Assembly: GCA_021295915.1 (NCBI GenBank)
Contig: JAGWBK010000037.1
Span: 1-54,418, forward strand
Direction: 5' to 3'
DNA length: 54,418 nucleotides
DNA from: Dehalococcoidia bacterium
GTDB lineage: Bacteria; Chloroflexota; Dehalococcoidia; Lucifugimonadales; UBA1123
In this document: positions 26,398 to 34,834 of the stretch, piece after piece
How the letters are laid out: the number at the start of each line of letters is the position of its first letter
How positions within the stretch are numbered: position 1 is the first letter of the stretch
The notes under the pieces: generated by a model
What the model was told of the DNA's origin: nothing
The model's database searches: none
The model's input: the letters and a program-made list of their open reading frames with translations, nothing else
Program-made: the position numbers and the translations under genes

Positions 26398-27057
26398 ATG
26401 ACCACTAATTACCGATCTCAGCAGCAGAACCGGCCTGGGTTTCAGGACAGGTCCCGAAACCAGAACGATGACCCGGATGAGCAGCACCTCGTAGAGAGGG
26501 TCGTTCGCATATCCCGCGTCGCCAAAGTCGTAAAGGGCGGACGCCACCTGAGTTTCAACGCCGTTGTCGTCGTTGGAGACGAACAGGGAAGCGTTGGCAT
26601 CGGCATGGGCAAGGCGGACGCCGTGCCCGACGCCGTGCGCAAGGGCGCAGTCAAGGCCCGAAGCAACATGATCGAGGTCCCGCTGAAGGGCTCGACGATC
26701 CCGCACGATATAGTCTCGAAGTTCGGCGGCTCGGTGGTCATGCTCAAGCCAGCCGCGCCAGGCACCGGCGTAATCGCCGGAGGCGCGGTCAGAGCGGTCG
26801 TCGAGCTCGCTGGCGTACGCGACATTCTCACGAAGTCGCGCCGCAGCAACAACCCTGTGAACGTCGTCAAAGCGACGTTCGAAGGTCTGAAGAAGATGAG
26901 GCTGCCCGAGGTCGAGATTGCCAAGCGCAGGCAGTTCGCCGAGGAAGTCAGGGAACGGCAGCGAGTCGCAGAGGCCCGCCAGGCCGAGGCTTCGGCTGCA
27001 GCCGCCGCAACCGCAGCCGAAGCGGCCACCGCAGCGGCAACAACTGAAGAAGCCTAG
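26398..27057 (+). CDS. rpsE: 30S ribosomal protein S5 with Ala-rich C-terminal tail
   Basis: Decoding-fidelity protein with a double-stranded RNA-binding N-domain. 219 aa. [88 protein letters not shown] are conserved. The first 28 residues are polar and non-conserved. The last 35 or so are an Ala/Glu helix or disordered tail ([19 protein letters not shown]). Starts immediately after rplR. Confidence 0.97.
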   Translation: MTTNYRSQQQNRPGFQDRSRNQNDDPDEQHLVERVVRISRVAKVVKGGRHLSFNAVVVVGDEQGSVGIGMGKADAVPDAVRKGAVKARSNMIEVPLKGSTIPHDIVSKFGGSVVMLKPAAPGTGVIAGGAVRAVVELAGVRDILTKSRRSNNPVNVVKATFEGLKKMRLPEVEIAKRRQFAEEVRERQRVAEARQAEASAAAAATAAEAATAAATTEEA

Positions 27058-27062
27058 TTAAG

Positions 27063-27170
27063 CTCCCCCTCTCCCCCAGGGAGAGAGCTGGAGCCTGCCC
27101 CGTACCTGGTACGGGGGTGAGGGTGGAAACCCCCACACTCTGGGTTCCGGCCTTCGCCGGAACGACGAAT
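27063..27170. repeat. Family A with an inserted palindrome, plus family B, between rpsE and rpmD
   Basis: Family A (CCCCCTCTCCCCCAGGGAGAGAGCTGG) is interrupted by GAGCCTG and the perfect palindrome CCCCGTACCTGGTACGGGG (27098-27116), then resumes as GTGAGGGTGGAAA. Family B follows (27139-27170: CTGGGTTCCGGCCTTCGCCGGAACGACGAA). The same nesting occurs at 51430-51492. Confidence 0.85.
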
Positions 27171-27195
27171 GATAGGTCAGTAGAGAACAGTACCA

Positions 27196-27393
27196 ATGGC
27201 CAAGATAGCAATTACATGGAAGAAGAGCTCGATAGGCTACGAAGCCTCCCAGAAGAGGGCGATCGAAGGCTTGGGCCTGAGGCGTCTGAACCAGACGGTG
27301 GTCCATGACGACTCGCCGTCGATCATGGGTGTAGTCCACAAGGTGCGACACCTCGTGACGGTGGCCCCGGTCGAAGACGGGGACGCGGAGTAA
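27196..27393 (+). CDS. rpmD: 50S ribosomal protein L30
   Basis: Small large-subunit protein. 65 aa: KIAITWKKSSIGYEASQKRAIEGLGLRRLNQTVVHDDSPSIMGVVHKVRHLV. Typical length and motifs. Lies in the usual rpsE-rpmD-rplO order. Confidence 0.96.
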   Translation: MAKIAITWKKSSIGYEASQKRAIEGLGLRRLNQTVVHDDSPSIMGVVHKVRHLVTVAPVEDGDAE

Positions 27394-27433
27394 CCGGATA
27401 AGGCTCCACACTTAAGAGGGCGACTGTTTCGAT

Positions 27434-27858
27434 ATGCAGCAACACATGATGCGCTCCCCCAAGGGAGCAAAGAAGAACCGGAAGCGCGTTGGACGCGGTG
27501 ACGGGAGCGGAAACGGCACCTATTCGGGCCGCGGGCTCAAGGGACAGAAGTCCCGGGCCGGCAGCAGCTCGATGGTCAAGTTCCAGGGCGGACAGCTGTC
27601 CCTACTCAAGCGGCTCCCCAGCATCCGCGGATTCACCAACATCTTCAAGCAGGAGTACAGCGTGGTCAACGTCGACCAGCTGGCCCTCTTCCCCGACGGG
27701 AGCGAGGTGACTCCTGAAGCGATGGCCCAGGTCGGATTCGTCAAGAGCCTGAACAGCCCCGTCAAGGTGCTGGGCAGGGGCGACATCGACGTGGCAATCA
27801 GCGCTCGGCAAGGTCCAAGATCGAAGCTGCAGGCGGATCAGTCATGGTGACCGAGTAG
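27434..27858 (+). CDS. rplO: 50S ribosomal protein L15, frameshifted near the C-terminus
   Basis: Late-assembly protein. Residues 1-118 are normal (RSPKGAKKNRKRVGRGDGSGNG, GQKSRAGSS, FQGGQLSLLKRLPSIRGFTN, VKVLGRGDID). After VAISA the frame reading from the start runs into an unrelated 15-residue end, stopping at 27850. The family C-terminus SKIEAAGGSVMVTE is present in another frame and ends at 27858. The A-H-x-F segment that normally precedes it is missing. One deletion (3n+1 type, at least about 10 nt) around 27802-27806 explains both. Likely sequence error. secY begins 5 nt later. Confidence 0.93.
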
Positions 27859-27863
27859 CCAGT

Positions 27864-29204
27864 ATGCGTCAGGCACAGGCAGGTAGGGCGCAGCAGCAGA
27901 CGTCCCGACCCCAGCTAATACAGTCGATGATCGACGCAATGCGGGTCCCGGACCTGCGGGCGAAGATACTGTTCACGTTGGCAATGCTCGTCGTGTTCAG
28001 GTTCGTCGCACAGGTGCCGGTACCGGGCGTCGACACCCAGGCTCTGGCCCAGGCGTTCCAGCAGCAGGCGCTGCTCGGATTCCTGGACCTGTTCAGTGGA
28101 GGCGCGCTCTCGAACCTGAGCGTTGCCGCGCTCGGCGTGTACCCGTATATCACGGCATCGATCGTGATGCAGATACTAGTTCCCGCAATACCGAGCCTGA
28201 AGGCGATCTCTCAGGAAGGCGACCTCGGACGCCAGAAGATCAACCAGATTACGCACTACGCGACTGTACCGATCGCGTTCCTGCAGTCTTGGGGACAGCT
28301 CACACTGCTCAGGCAGTCCGGTGTGCTCCCTGGCGTGGACTTCGGGTTCAACATCGGCACACTGGCGATGCTGCTCTCGATGGTCGCCGGAACGATGTTC
28401 CTGGTATGGCTGGGCGAGCTCATCTCCGAGCGCGGACTCGGCAACGGCATCTCGCTGATAATCTTCGGAGGCATCGTTGCGAATTTCCCGACCGTGATCG
28501 GTCAGGGATTCCTCGAAAGCGACCGCATGGCAGGCCTGCTACTGCTGGCTGTCTTTGGGTTTGGAATCATATTCGTCATCGTGCTGTTCAACGAGGCCCA
28601 GCGGCGCGTGCCGGTACAGTACGGCAGAAGCGTCTACCGCGGTGGGCAGATGCAGCGGCAGTCGGGATCTACCTTCCTGCCTCTGCGAGTCAACAGCGCG
28701 GGAATGATCCCGCTGATCTTCGCGTTCAGCATCATCATCCTGCCCGCGACCATCTTCAGCTACTTCCAGAACCCGCTGTCGGACTCGTTCTTCGCAAGAC
28801 TCGCGAGATTCTTTACGGATACGCTCGACCCGGCGAATCTTCCGTACTGGATTGCCGTCTTCATTCTTGTGGTCATATTTACGTTCTTCTATACGCTTGT
28901 CGTATTCCAGCAGCAAAATCTTGCTGAGAACCTGCAGCGAAACGGCGGGTTCATTCCGGGAATCAGACCTGGGAGACCGACGCAGGAGTACCTGAACCGG
29001 GTGATCATCCGCATTACGTGGGGCGGCGCGCTGTTCCTGGGGATCATTGCGATCATTCCGTTCTTCGTCACCCAGGCGACTGACGTGCGCGCGCTTACGC
29101 TGTCCAGCACCAGCCTGCTGATCATGGTCGGCGTGGCCCTGGACACGATGAGACAGCTCGAAGCGCAGCTACTGATGCGCAACTACGAAGGCTTCATCAG
29201 GTAA
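27864..29204 (+). CDS. secY: Preprotein translocase subunit SecY
   Basis: Channel subunit of the Sec translocon in the inner membrane. 446 aa with ten predicted membrane helices. Visible are the plug/TM2 region (GALSNLSVAALGVYPYITASIVMQIL), the SQEGDLGRQKINQITHY loop, ERGLGNGISLIIFGGI (TM4-5), the cytosolic loop RRVPVQYG, NSAGMIPLIFAFSI, and the ATDVRAL...GTSLLI-like C-terminal part (SSTSLLIMVGVALDT). The 30-residue N-terminus is Gln-rich. Five nt after rplO. Confidence 0.98.
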   Translation: MRQAQAGRAQQQTSRPQLIQSMIDAMRVPDLRAKILFTLAMLVVFRFVAQVPVPGVDTQALAQAFQQQALLGFLDLFSGGALSNLSVAALGVYPYITASIVMQILVPAIPSLKAISQEGDLGRQKINQITHYATVPIAFLQSWGQLTLLRQSGVLPGVDFGFNIGTLAMLLSMVAGTMFLVWLGELISERGLGNGISLIIFGGIVANFPTVIGQGFLESDRMAGLLLLAVFGFGIIFVIVLFNEAQRRVPVQYGRSVYRGGQMQRQSGSTFLPLRVNSAGMIPLIFAFSIIILPATIFSYFQNPLSDSFFARLARFFTDTLDPANLPYWIAVFILVVIFTFFYTLVVFQQQNLAENLQRNGGFIPGIRPGRPTQEYLNRVIIRITWGGALFLGIIAIIPFFVTQATDVRALTLSSTSLLIMVGVALDTMRQLEAQLLMRNYEGFIR

Positions 29205-29213
29205 TTTAATCAA

Positions 29214-29243
29214 TCGTCATCCCCGCGAAGGCGGGGACCCATA
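29214..29243. repeat. Palindrome (family B variant) between secY and adk
   Basis: ATCGTCATCCCCGCGAAGGCGGGGACCCATAGA has a CCCCGC/GCGGGG hairpin, with the CGTCAT and flank pattern of inverse family B. It is 20 nt before the adk ATG at 29263. Confidence 0.75.
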
Positions 29244-29262
29244 GACCGCTGTACAGAGAATT

Positions 29263-29916
29263 ATGAACATCATACTCATGGGACCGCCCGGATCGGGCAA
29301 GGGCACACAGGCAGCGAACCTCGCTGACAGCCTGTCGATACACGCCGTGTCCTCGGGCGACCTGTTCAGAGACCACCAGCGACGCAACACTGAGCTGGGA
29401 CAGCTTGCCCGCTCCTACATGGAGCGCGGCGTCTACGTGCCGGACGATGTGACTATCGGCATGATAACCGAGTGGATCAACGATCCCGAACATGCCGCAG
29501 GATTCGTGCTGGACGGCTTCCCGAGGACCCATGCGCAGGCGCAGGCGCTAGACGATGCGCTCTCGGACCGGGGCGGAATCGACCACGTCGTCTTCATCAG
29601 GGTCTCTGACGACGAGTTGGTCCGCAGGCTCAGCGGCAGAATTATCTGCACGCAGTGCCAGCGGCCGTTCAACCTGAACTCCTCTCCTCCCACAACGGAG
29701 GGCAAGTGTGACGAGTGCGGCGGTGAGCTCTACCAGCGTGACGACGACAAGGCCGAGGTGGTGGCCAGGCGAATCGAGGTCTACAACGAAGAGACAGAGC
29801 CTGTCGTGGACTACTACCGCCAGGCTGGCAACCTTTCTGAGGTCGACGGCGAACAGCCTGTCGAGCAGGTCGCCGTGGCTCTGTCCGGGGCAGTCGGAAC
29901 TCGCCTTGTTGGGTAG
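29263..29916 (+). CDS. adk: Adenylate kinase, zinc-binding long form
   Basis: Converts ATP and AMP to two ADP. 217 aa. P-loop GPPGSGKGTQ (residues 7-16), AMP-site DLFR and LDGFPRTHAQ, long-type LID with four zinc ligands C129, C132, C149, C152 (C-T-Q-C and C-D-E-C), and the R-x-x-x-Y-x-x-x-T end-of-LID motif (RRIEVYNEETEPVVDYY). It sits between secY and map, as in many spc operons. Confidence 0.98.
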   Translation: MNIILMGPPGSGKGTQAANLADSLSIHAVSSGDLFRDHQRRNTELGQLARSYMERGVYVPDDVTIGMITEWINDPEHAAGFVLDGFPRTHAQAQALDDALSDRGGIDHVVFIRVSDDELVRRLSGRIICTQCQRPFNLNSSPPTTEGKCDECGGELYQRDDDKAEVVARRIEVYNEETEPVVDYYRQAGNLSEVDGEQPVEQVAVALSGAVGTRLVG

Positions 29917-30098
29917 ATGGGGTTTTTGTAAACTGACTACTACGTGTTTTAGGATTAGTTCACTGTAAGAGCCCTTCTGGGGTGAAACCTGCACATCGGA
30001 CATTCGTCACGGGTGACGGATTCACCGAAAGCGGGCAGCAGAGAGTCGGAATCGGAGAACTTCAGAGCGTACCGCACATACGGGAGGTCGCTTCACAG

Positions 30099-30920
30099 AT
30101 GGCCCGAAGGCCAAGTGGAATAACGATAAAGTCCGACCAGGAGCTTCGACTGATGTTCGAGGCAGGTCAGATAGTAGCCCACGCACAGGAGAAGGTCATT
30201 GAGGCAGTTGAGCCTGGGATAGAGACCCGTGAGCTCGACGAAATTGCCGAACAGACAATCAGAAGTCTGGGAGGGGTGCCCTCGTTCAAGAACTACAATC
30301 CTGGAATGTCGATGCCATACGCGTTTCCCGCGACGATATGCGCTTCGCTGAACGAGCAGATCGTTCACGGGATACCGGGTAAGCGACAATTGAAAGAGGG
30401 CGACATCCTCAAGGTGGACGTAGGGGCCATCTACGGCGGACTTCACGGGGATAGCGCCTTCAGCATAGGAGTCGGCGAGACGAGCGAAGAGGCCCGGCGC
30501 CTGATCGATGCGACAAGGGAGTCGCTGGACCAGGGTATCGCCAGGATAAGGGTCGGAGGAAGGATCGGAGACATTTCGAACGCGGTCCAGAGCTACGCGG
30601 AGGGCCTCGGCTACAAGGTAGTCAGGAAGTACGTGGGCCACGGTATCGGGTTCAATATGCACGAGGAACCGCAGGTCCCGAACTACGGAAGGGCCGGACG
30701 CGGACCGATGATCCGACAGGGAATGGCCCTCGCTGTCGAACCGATGCTCAACATAGGAACAGCGGATACACAGTTAGAGGCTGACGGCTGGACAGTATCG
30801 ACTGCCGACGGAAGCCTGTCGGCGCATTTCGAAGATACGATCGCAATCACTGAAGATGGCCCGGTTGTAACAACCCGACTGAGTCTCAGCGGGACCGGGA
30901 ACGACTCGAAAGGAGTCTGA
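30099..30920 (+). CDS. map: Methionine aminopeptidase, type I
   Basis: Removes the initiator methionine from new proteins. ATG 30099 ([16 protein letters not shown]) has GGGAGG about 12 nt upstream and gives a 273-aa protein of family length; a start at 29982 would add 39 unrelated residues. All five metal ligands are present: D107, D118, H181, E214, E245, in [36 protein letters not shown] and [11 protein letters not shown]90 is the conserved active-site histidine. The 182-bp gap after adk shows no repeat and may contain a secondary promoter, though no good match was found. Confidence 0.97.
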   Translation: MARRPSGITIKSDQELRLMFEAGQIVAHAQEKVIEAVEPGIETRELDEIAEQTIRSLGGVPSFKNYNPGMSMPYAFPATICASLNEQIVHGIPGKRQLKEGDILKVDVGAIYGGLHGDSAFSIGVGETSEEARRLIDATRESLDQGIARIRVGGRIGDISNAVQSYAEGLGYKVVRKYVGHGIGFNMHEEPQVPNYGRAGRGPMIRQGMALAVEPMLNIGTADTQLEADGWTVSTADGSLSAHFEDTIAITEDGPVVTTRLSLSGTGNDSKGV

Positions 30921-31144
30921 TGGCAAGGAAACAGAAGGAGGCAATCGAGGTAGAGGGTACCGTAACGGAGTCCCTGCCCAACGCCAGTTTCAGGGTGGAG
31001 TTGGCCAACGAGCACAAGGTGCTCGCATACGTGTCCGGCAAGCTGAAGCTGAATTTCATTCGCGTGCTGCCAGGCGACCGTGTGCTGGTCGAACTCTCTC
31101 CCTACGATCTGACACGAGGCCGCATCACCTACCGCTTCAGGTAG
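30920..31144 (+). CDS. infA: Translation initiation factor IF-1
   Basis: OB-fold factor that occupies the A site during initiation. 74 aa: [62 protein letters not shown]. Standard. The start shares the last base of the map stop codon (TGATGG), so translation is coupled. Confidence 0.97.
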   Translation: MARKQKEAIEVEGTVTESLPNASFRVELANEHKVLAYVSGKLKLNFIRVLPGDRVLVELSPYDLTRGRITYRFR

Positions 31145-31259
31145 GAGAAGACCGGCCGATATCACGTCCTCCGACGGTAGCTTTCCTCGGTGGCATGGCG
31201 TAGCCGTGCCGCACGATTGCGCCGGGGCCATCCGATAGACGAGAGATCTGAGGTTCAAC

Positions 31260-31373
31260 ATGAAGGTGTCCGCATCAGTAAAAGTCAGATGCGCCAAGTG
31301 CAAGGTCATACGCCGGCACGGTAGGGTGCTCATCATCTGCGAGAATCCAAAGCATAAGCAGCGGCAGGGGTAA
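31260..31373 (+). CDS. rpmJ: 50S ribosomal protein L36
   Basis: The smallest large-subunit protein, 37 aa: [19 protein letters not shown] then [18 protein letters not shown]. Zinc ligands C-A-K-C, C and H are in the standard spacing. Lies between infA and rpsM as expected. The 115-bp gap before it holds no palindromic repeat that I can identify. Confidence 0.97.
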   Translation: MKVSASVKVRCAKCKVIRRHGRVLIICENPKHKQRQG

Positions 31374-31377
31374 GAAA

Positions 31378-31761
31378 ATGGCCATAATCTCTGGAGTGAA
31401 CATCCCTGACAACAAGCGTGTCGAAGTCTCGCTGCGCAGCATCTACGGCATCGGCCCGTACCAGGCCAAGGACGTATGCGAGAGGGCCGGGGTGCTCGAC
31501 AACCCGAAGGTCAGGGACCTGACGGACACGCAGCTCAACCGGATTCGCGAGATCGTCGACCGCGAGAAAGTGGTCGAAGGCGATCTCAGGCGCGAAGTCA
31601 ACATGAACGTACGCCGGCTGATGGACATCGGCTCGTACCGCGGCCTGCGACACAGGCGCGGCCTGCCGGTCAGGGGCCAGCGCACCAAGACCAACGCCAG
31701 GACCAAGCGAGGCAAGAGGGTCGCCGTCGCCGGACGGGGACGCACCACCACCAAGAAGTAG
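31378..31761 (+). CDS. rpsM: 30S ribosomal protein S13
   Basis: Head protein contacting P-site tRNA and the large subunit. 127 aa: [67 protein letters not shown], with a basic C-terminal tail. Starts 4 nt after rpmJ. Confidence 0.98.
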   Translation: MAIISGVNIPDNKRVEVSLRSIYGIGPYQAKDVCERAGVLDNPKVRDLTDTQLNRIREIVDREKVVEGDLRREVNMNVRRLMDIGSYRGLRHRRGLPVRGQRTKTNARTKRGKRVAVAGRGRTTTKK

Positions 31762-31776
31762 AGCTGAGAGTAGAGC

Positions 31777-32163
31777 ATGGCAAGAAGACCACGATCACGG
31801 CGCAGAGAGCGCAAGTCGGTTCCGGTGGGCAGGGCCTACATCCAGTCCACCTTCAACAACACGATCATCACGATCACAGACCCGCAGGGCAACCCCATCA
31901 CATGGGGCAGTTCCGGCACAGTCGGCTTCAGAGGCTCGCGTAAGTCCACGGCGTTCGCCGCACAGCGCGCCGGTGAGGACGCCGCCCGAAAAGGCATGGA
32001 ACACGGTGTCAGGCAGGTCGAAGTGTTCGTGCGAGGGCCAGGCTCTGGTCGCGAGGCTGCCATTCGGGCGCTTCAGGGCGCAGGCATTCTCGTCACATCC
32101 ATCAGGGACGTAACGCCAATTCCGCACAACGGATGCAGACCGCCGAAACGGCGCAGGGTCTAG
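31777..32163 (+). CDS. rpsK: 30S ribosomal protein S11
   Basis: Platform protein near the E site. 128 aa: [88 protein letters not shown]. Complete and standard. Confidence 0.98.
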   Translation: MARRPRSRRRERKSVPVGRAYIQSTFNNTIITITDPQGNPITWGSSGTVGFRGSRKSTAFAAQRAGEDAARKGMEHGVRQVEVFVRGPGSGREAAIRALQGAGILVTSIRDVTPIPHNGCRPPKRRRV

Positions 32164-32179
32164 CACAACGGGACCGGGT

Positions 32180-33007
32180 GTGGAAGAGCAGTCGTCGCAG
32201 CGGCGATTCGGTCAGCGCGGCATTGGAGAGATACTCAACGAGACTTTCGTAATCTACGGCAGTCACTTCAAGAAATTCATCGTGCTGGTCGCGGTAATCC
32301 AACTGCCGGTCGCCCTGATAGCGGCAATCCCCATCGACAATCGTATATTCGACATAATCTTGAACCTTATCAATTTCATCGCTCTGACGTTCGCGTATGG
32401 AGCAGCGATATTCGCGGTAGGTCAGCACTACGTGGCCAGCCAGGTCAACGTGGGCGTGTCCTACACGAGGGTATTGTGGCGAGGCAAATCGGTCCTGATG
32501 CTTGGAGGAATACAGGCGGCTCTCGGAGCCACGTTCCTGACGCTCTCAGAAGTCCTGCTGGAGACCGAGCAGCTTCTGATCATCCCGGCAGCGCTGGTGT
32601 TGCTGGCACTGTTGCTGATGTTCGCCATTTACATGACCACGGCGGCGCCGGCGGTAATCGTGGAAGGCTATCGCTCACTGTCTGCACTGAGCCGCGGCTT
32701 CGCGCTGGCCCGCAGGAGTGAGTTCAGGATATTCCTGAACCTGCTGGTCTACTCGCTTCTCGCGCTGGGACTGCTGATAGTCATCATGCTGCCGTTCCTG
32801 ATCGTGGCGTCGGTTACAGCTGCAGGCAGCGAGGAGTTTTCCACCCTGGGCGAGATAGCAGTCACGGTGGGAGCAACTATCGGAAGCATAATCGTGCTGC
32901 CCGTCACCTACATACCGGCGACGCTGCTGTACTACGATCTCAGAGTGCGCAAAGAGGGATTCAACGTGTCGCGTCTATCCGAGGAGATGGGTTTCGCGAC
33001 TTCCTGA
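32180..33007 (+). CDS. Multi-pass membrane protein of unknown function inside the alpha operon
   Basis: 275 aa from GTG 32180, 16 nt after rpsK. After a polar N-terminus with FGQRGIGEILNETFVIYGSHFKKF, about six hydrophobic helices follow (FIVLVAVIQLPVALIAAI; LINFIALTFAYGAAIFAV; LLIIPAALVLLALLLMFAIYM; LLVYSLLALGLLIVIMLPFL; IAVTVGATIGSIIVLPVTYI). The end, LLYYDLRVRKEGFN, is the pattern of the 'glycerophosphoryl diester phosphodiesterase membrane domain'/YciC-like membrane families. No catalytic phosphodiesterase domain is present. Insertion between rpsK and rpsD is unusual. It is likely co-transcribed with the ribosomal genes. Function unknown. Confidence 0.85.
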   Translation: MEEQSSQRRFGQRGIGEILNETFVIYGSHFKKFIVLVAVIQLPVALIAAIPIDNRIFDIILNLINFIALTFAYGAAIFAVGQHYVASQVNVGVSYTRVLWRGKSVLMLGGIQAALGATFLTLSEVLLETEQLLIIPAALVLLALLLMFAIYMTTAAPAVIVEGYRSLSALSRGFALARRSEFRIFLNLLVYSLLALGLLIVIMLPFLIVASVTAAGSEEFSTLGEIAVTVGATIGSIIVLPVTYIPATLLYYDLRVRKEGFNVSRLSEEMGFATS

Positions 33008-33029
33008 AGAATGAAAAGACGAGAGGAAA

Positions 33030-33075
33030 GAGGACAGGGCCTGTCCAGAGCCCGACGAAGGGCCTGCCCTGAACC
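33030..33075. repeat. Short imperfect repeat before rpsD
   Basis: ACAGGGCCTGTCCAGAGCCCGACGAAGGGCCTGCCCTGAACCTGGAG contains CAGGGCCTGTC and GGCCTGCCCTG in inverted arrangement. It resembles dispersed GCCTGTCC...CGAAGGG elements; CCTTCGACAAGCT...GCCTG at 51363-51387 may be related. Confidence 0.45.
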
Positions 33076-33092
33076 TGGAGAAGGGAAAGTTA

Positions 33093-33728
33093 ATGGCCAG
33101 ATATAAGGATGCCAAGTGCCGCAAGTGCAGGCGCATAGGTGAAAAGCTGTTTCTCAAGGGCGAACGGTGCTTCACGCCCAGGTGCGCTGTAGAGCGCAGG
33201 CGCCGTCCTCCGGGAGATTCGGTCCCCAGGCGAAGGCGACCGTCGGAATGGGCACTGCAGCTCAGGGAGAAGCAGAAGGCACGCCTGACGTACGGAGTGC
33301 TCGAACGACAGTTCAGGAAATACTTCGACATAGCACGCGTGCGGCCGGGCGTCACCGGCGACAACCTGCTCCAGGTACTCGAGACGCGTCTGGACAACGT
33401 GGTCTACAGGCTGTCGATGTCCGACTCGAGGCAGCAGGGAAGACAGCTCGTCAACCACGGCCACTTCACCGTAAATGGCCGTCGCATGGACATTCCCTCC
33501 TACCTTGTACAGCCGGGCGACGTTATCGCATGGAAGCGCGGGGGCAGAAACGGCTCAACTCCTCAGTTCATTCAGGACCTGACTGTCGGCCTGCCCAAGC
33601 GCCCGGTACCCACGTGGCTGCGGCTCGACATTCCTAACCTGACAGGTGAGGTCGCATCCCTGCCTGATGCTACTGAAATCGAGACCGGCATCGACGCGAG
33701 ACTGGTGGTCGAGTTCTACTCGAAGTAG
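33093..33728 (+). CDS. rpsD: 30S ribosomal protein S4, zinc-binding type
   Basis: Primary binder of the 16S 5' domain. 211 aa. Four N-terminal cysteines (C-R-K-C ... C-F-T-P-R-C, residues about 9-31) give the zinc-binding form. Then KQKARLTYGVLERQFRKYF, NLLQVLETRLDNVVYRL, and the S4 RNA-binding domain SRQQGRQLVNHGHFTVNGRR...PGDVI. C-terminus normal. Confidence 0.97.
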   Translation: MARYKDAKCRKCRRIGEKLFLKGERCFTPRCAVERRRRPPGDSVPRRRRPSEWALQLREKQKARLTYGVLERQFRKYFDIARVRPGVTGDNLLQVLETRLDNVVYRLSMSDSRQQGRQLVNHGHFTVNGRRMDIPSYLVQPGDVIAWKRGGRNGSTPQFIQDLTVGLPKRPVPTWLRLDIPNLTGEVASLPDATEIETGIDARLVVEFYSK

Positions 33729-33774
33729 GAGCGGTTCGCGAACCGCCCGCAGAATTCAGCAAGGAGAGTGGTGC

Positions 33775-34833
33775 ATGACAACCGATCCAACATACCTGCT
33801 GTACGACGTACCCGAAGAGGAAGAGATAGTCGTTCCCGACCCCTCCGTCACGGTGGAGGTAGACGAACCTGAATACGGCAAGTTCATAATTGAACCACTG
33901 GAGCCCGGGTATGGAGTAACGCTCGGCAACCCGATGAGACGGGTGCTTTACAACGGCCTCGAAGGGACGGCGATAACTTCCGTCAAGATCGAGGGCGTCC
34001 AGCATGAGTACCAGACCATCCCTAACGTCAGGGAACAGGTCACGGAGATCCTTCTGAACGTCAAGGCGGTCAGGCTTCGCTCCGAGGTGGACAGGCCCGG
34101 AAAGCTGCGGCTGGAGGTCGCCGGCGAGGGACAAGTCAGCGCCGCTGACATCATGGCGTCGGCAGACTTCGAAGTCGTCAATCCTGAGCACCACATCGCA
34201 ACCCTCGACTCCACGGACGCCAGGATATCTGTCGAGCTCAACGTCGAGCGCGGCAAGGGATACCGCGAATCGTCAGAGGGTGAAGGACAGGCAATTGGAG
34301 TCCTTCCAGTCGACGCGATTTTCACCCCTACGAGAAAGGTCAACTACACGGTCGAACGAACCCGTGTCGGCCAGCGGACCGACTTCGAGCGGCTGATCAT
34401 GGAGGTCTGGACCGACGGCTCGATAACGCCTGCCGAGGCTATCAAGAAGGCATCGAACGTACTGGTCAACCAGTTCTTCATGTTCGCCAGCACCGACCAG
34501 ATCGGTGAGGACGGCGTGAACGGACGTCAGGCCATCACGCTGATCATCCCGCCCGAGCACTTCGGCATCCCCGTGGAGCGGCTGTACCTCAGCTCGCGCA
34601 CGCTGAACTGCCTGAAGCGCGCCGGCATCGACCGCGTCGGCGAGGTACTCCAGATGTCCCGGGAAGAGCTGCTCAAGATCAGGAACTTCGGCGAGAAGTC
34701 CTACACTGAACTGTTTGACAAACTACGAGAGAACGAACTCCTCCCACCGGAACTCGACCCCAACATGGCAAACGCCGGAGAAGAGGTCGAAGAGGAATCC
34801 GCCGAGGAGCAGGTGGTACAGGAGCCGGCCTGA
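33775..34833 (+). CDS. rpoA: DNA-directed RNA polymerase subunit alpha
   Basis: Dimerises to nucleate RNA polymerase; its C-terminal domain contacts UP elements and activators. ATG 33775, preceded by AGGAGAG; 352 aa. N-domain: FIIEPLEPGYGVTLGNPMRRVLYNGLEG and NVREQVTEILLNVKAVRL. C-domain helix-hairpin: LYLSSRTLNCLKRAGIDRVGEVLQMSREELLKIRNFGEKS. The first 28 residues and the last 25 (EEVEEESAEEQVV) are acidic additions. A small palindrome (GCGGTTCGCGAACCGC, about 33731-33746) lies in the gap after rpsD. Confidence 0.98.
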   Translation: MTTDPTYLLYDVPEEEEIVVPDPSVTVEVDEPEYGKFIIEPLEPGYGVTLGNPMRRVLYNGLEGTAITSVKIEGVQHEYQTIPNVREQVTEILLNVKAVRLRSEVDRPGKLRLEVAGEGQVSAADIMASADFEVVNPEHHIATLDSTDARISVELNVERGKGYRESSEGEGQAIGVLPVDAIFTPTRKVNYTVERTRVGQRTDFERLIMEVWTDGSITPAEAIKKASNVLVNQFFMFASTDQIGEDGVNGRQAITLIIPPEHFGIPVERLYLSSRTLNCLKRAGIDRVGEVLQMSREELLKIRNFGEKSYTELFDKLRENELLPPELDPNMANAGEEVEEESAEEQVVQEPA

Positions 34834-34834
34834 A

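Noticed and set aside
30920-31259. A second initiation factor or extra small gene between infA and rpmJ
   Set aside because: The 115-bp gap has no frame with a ribosome site and conserved content.
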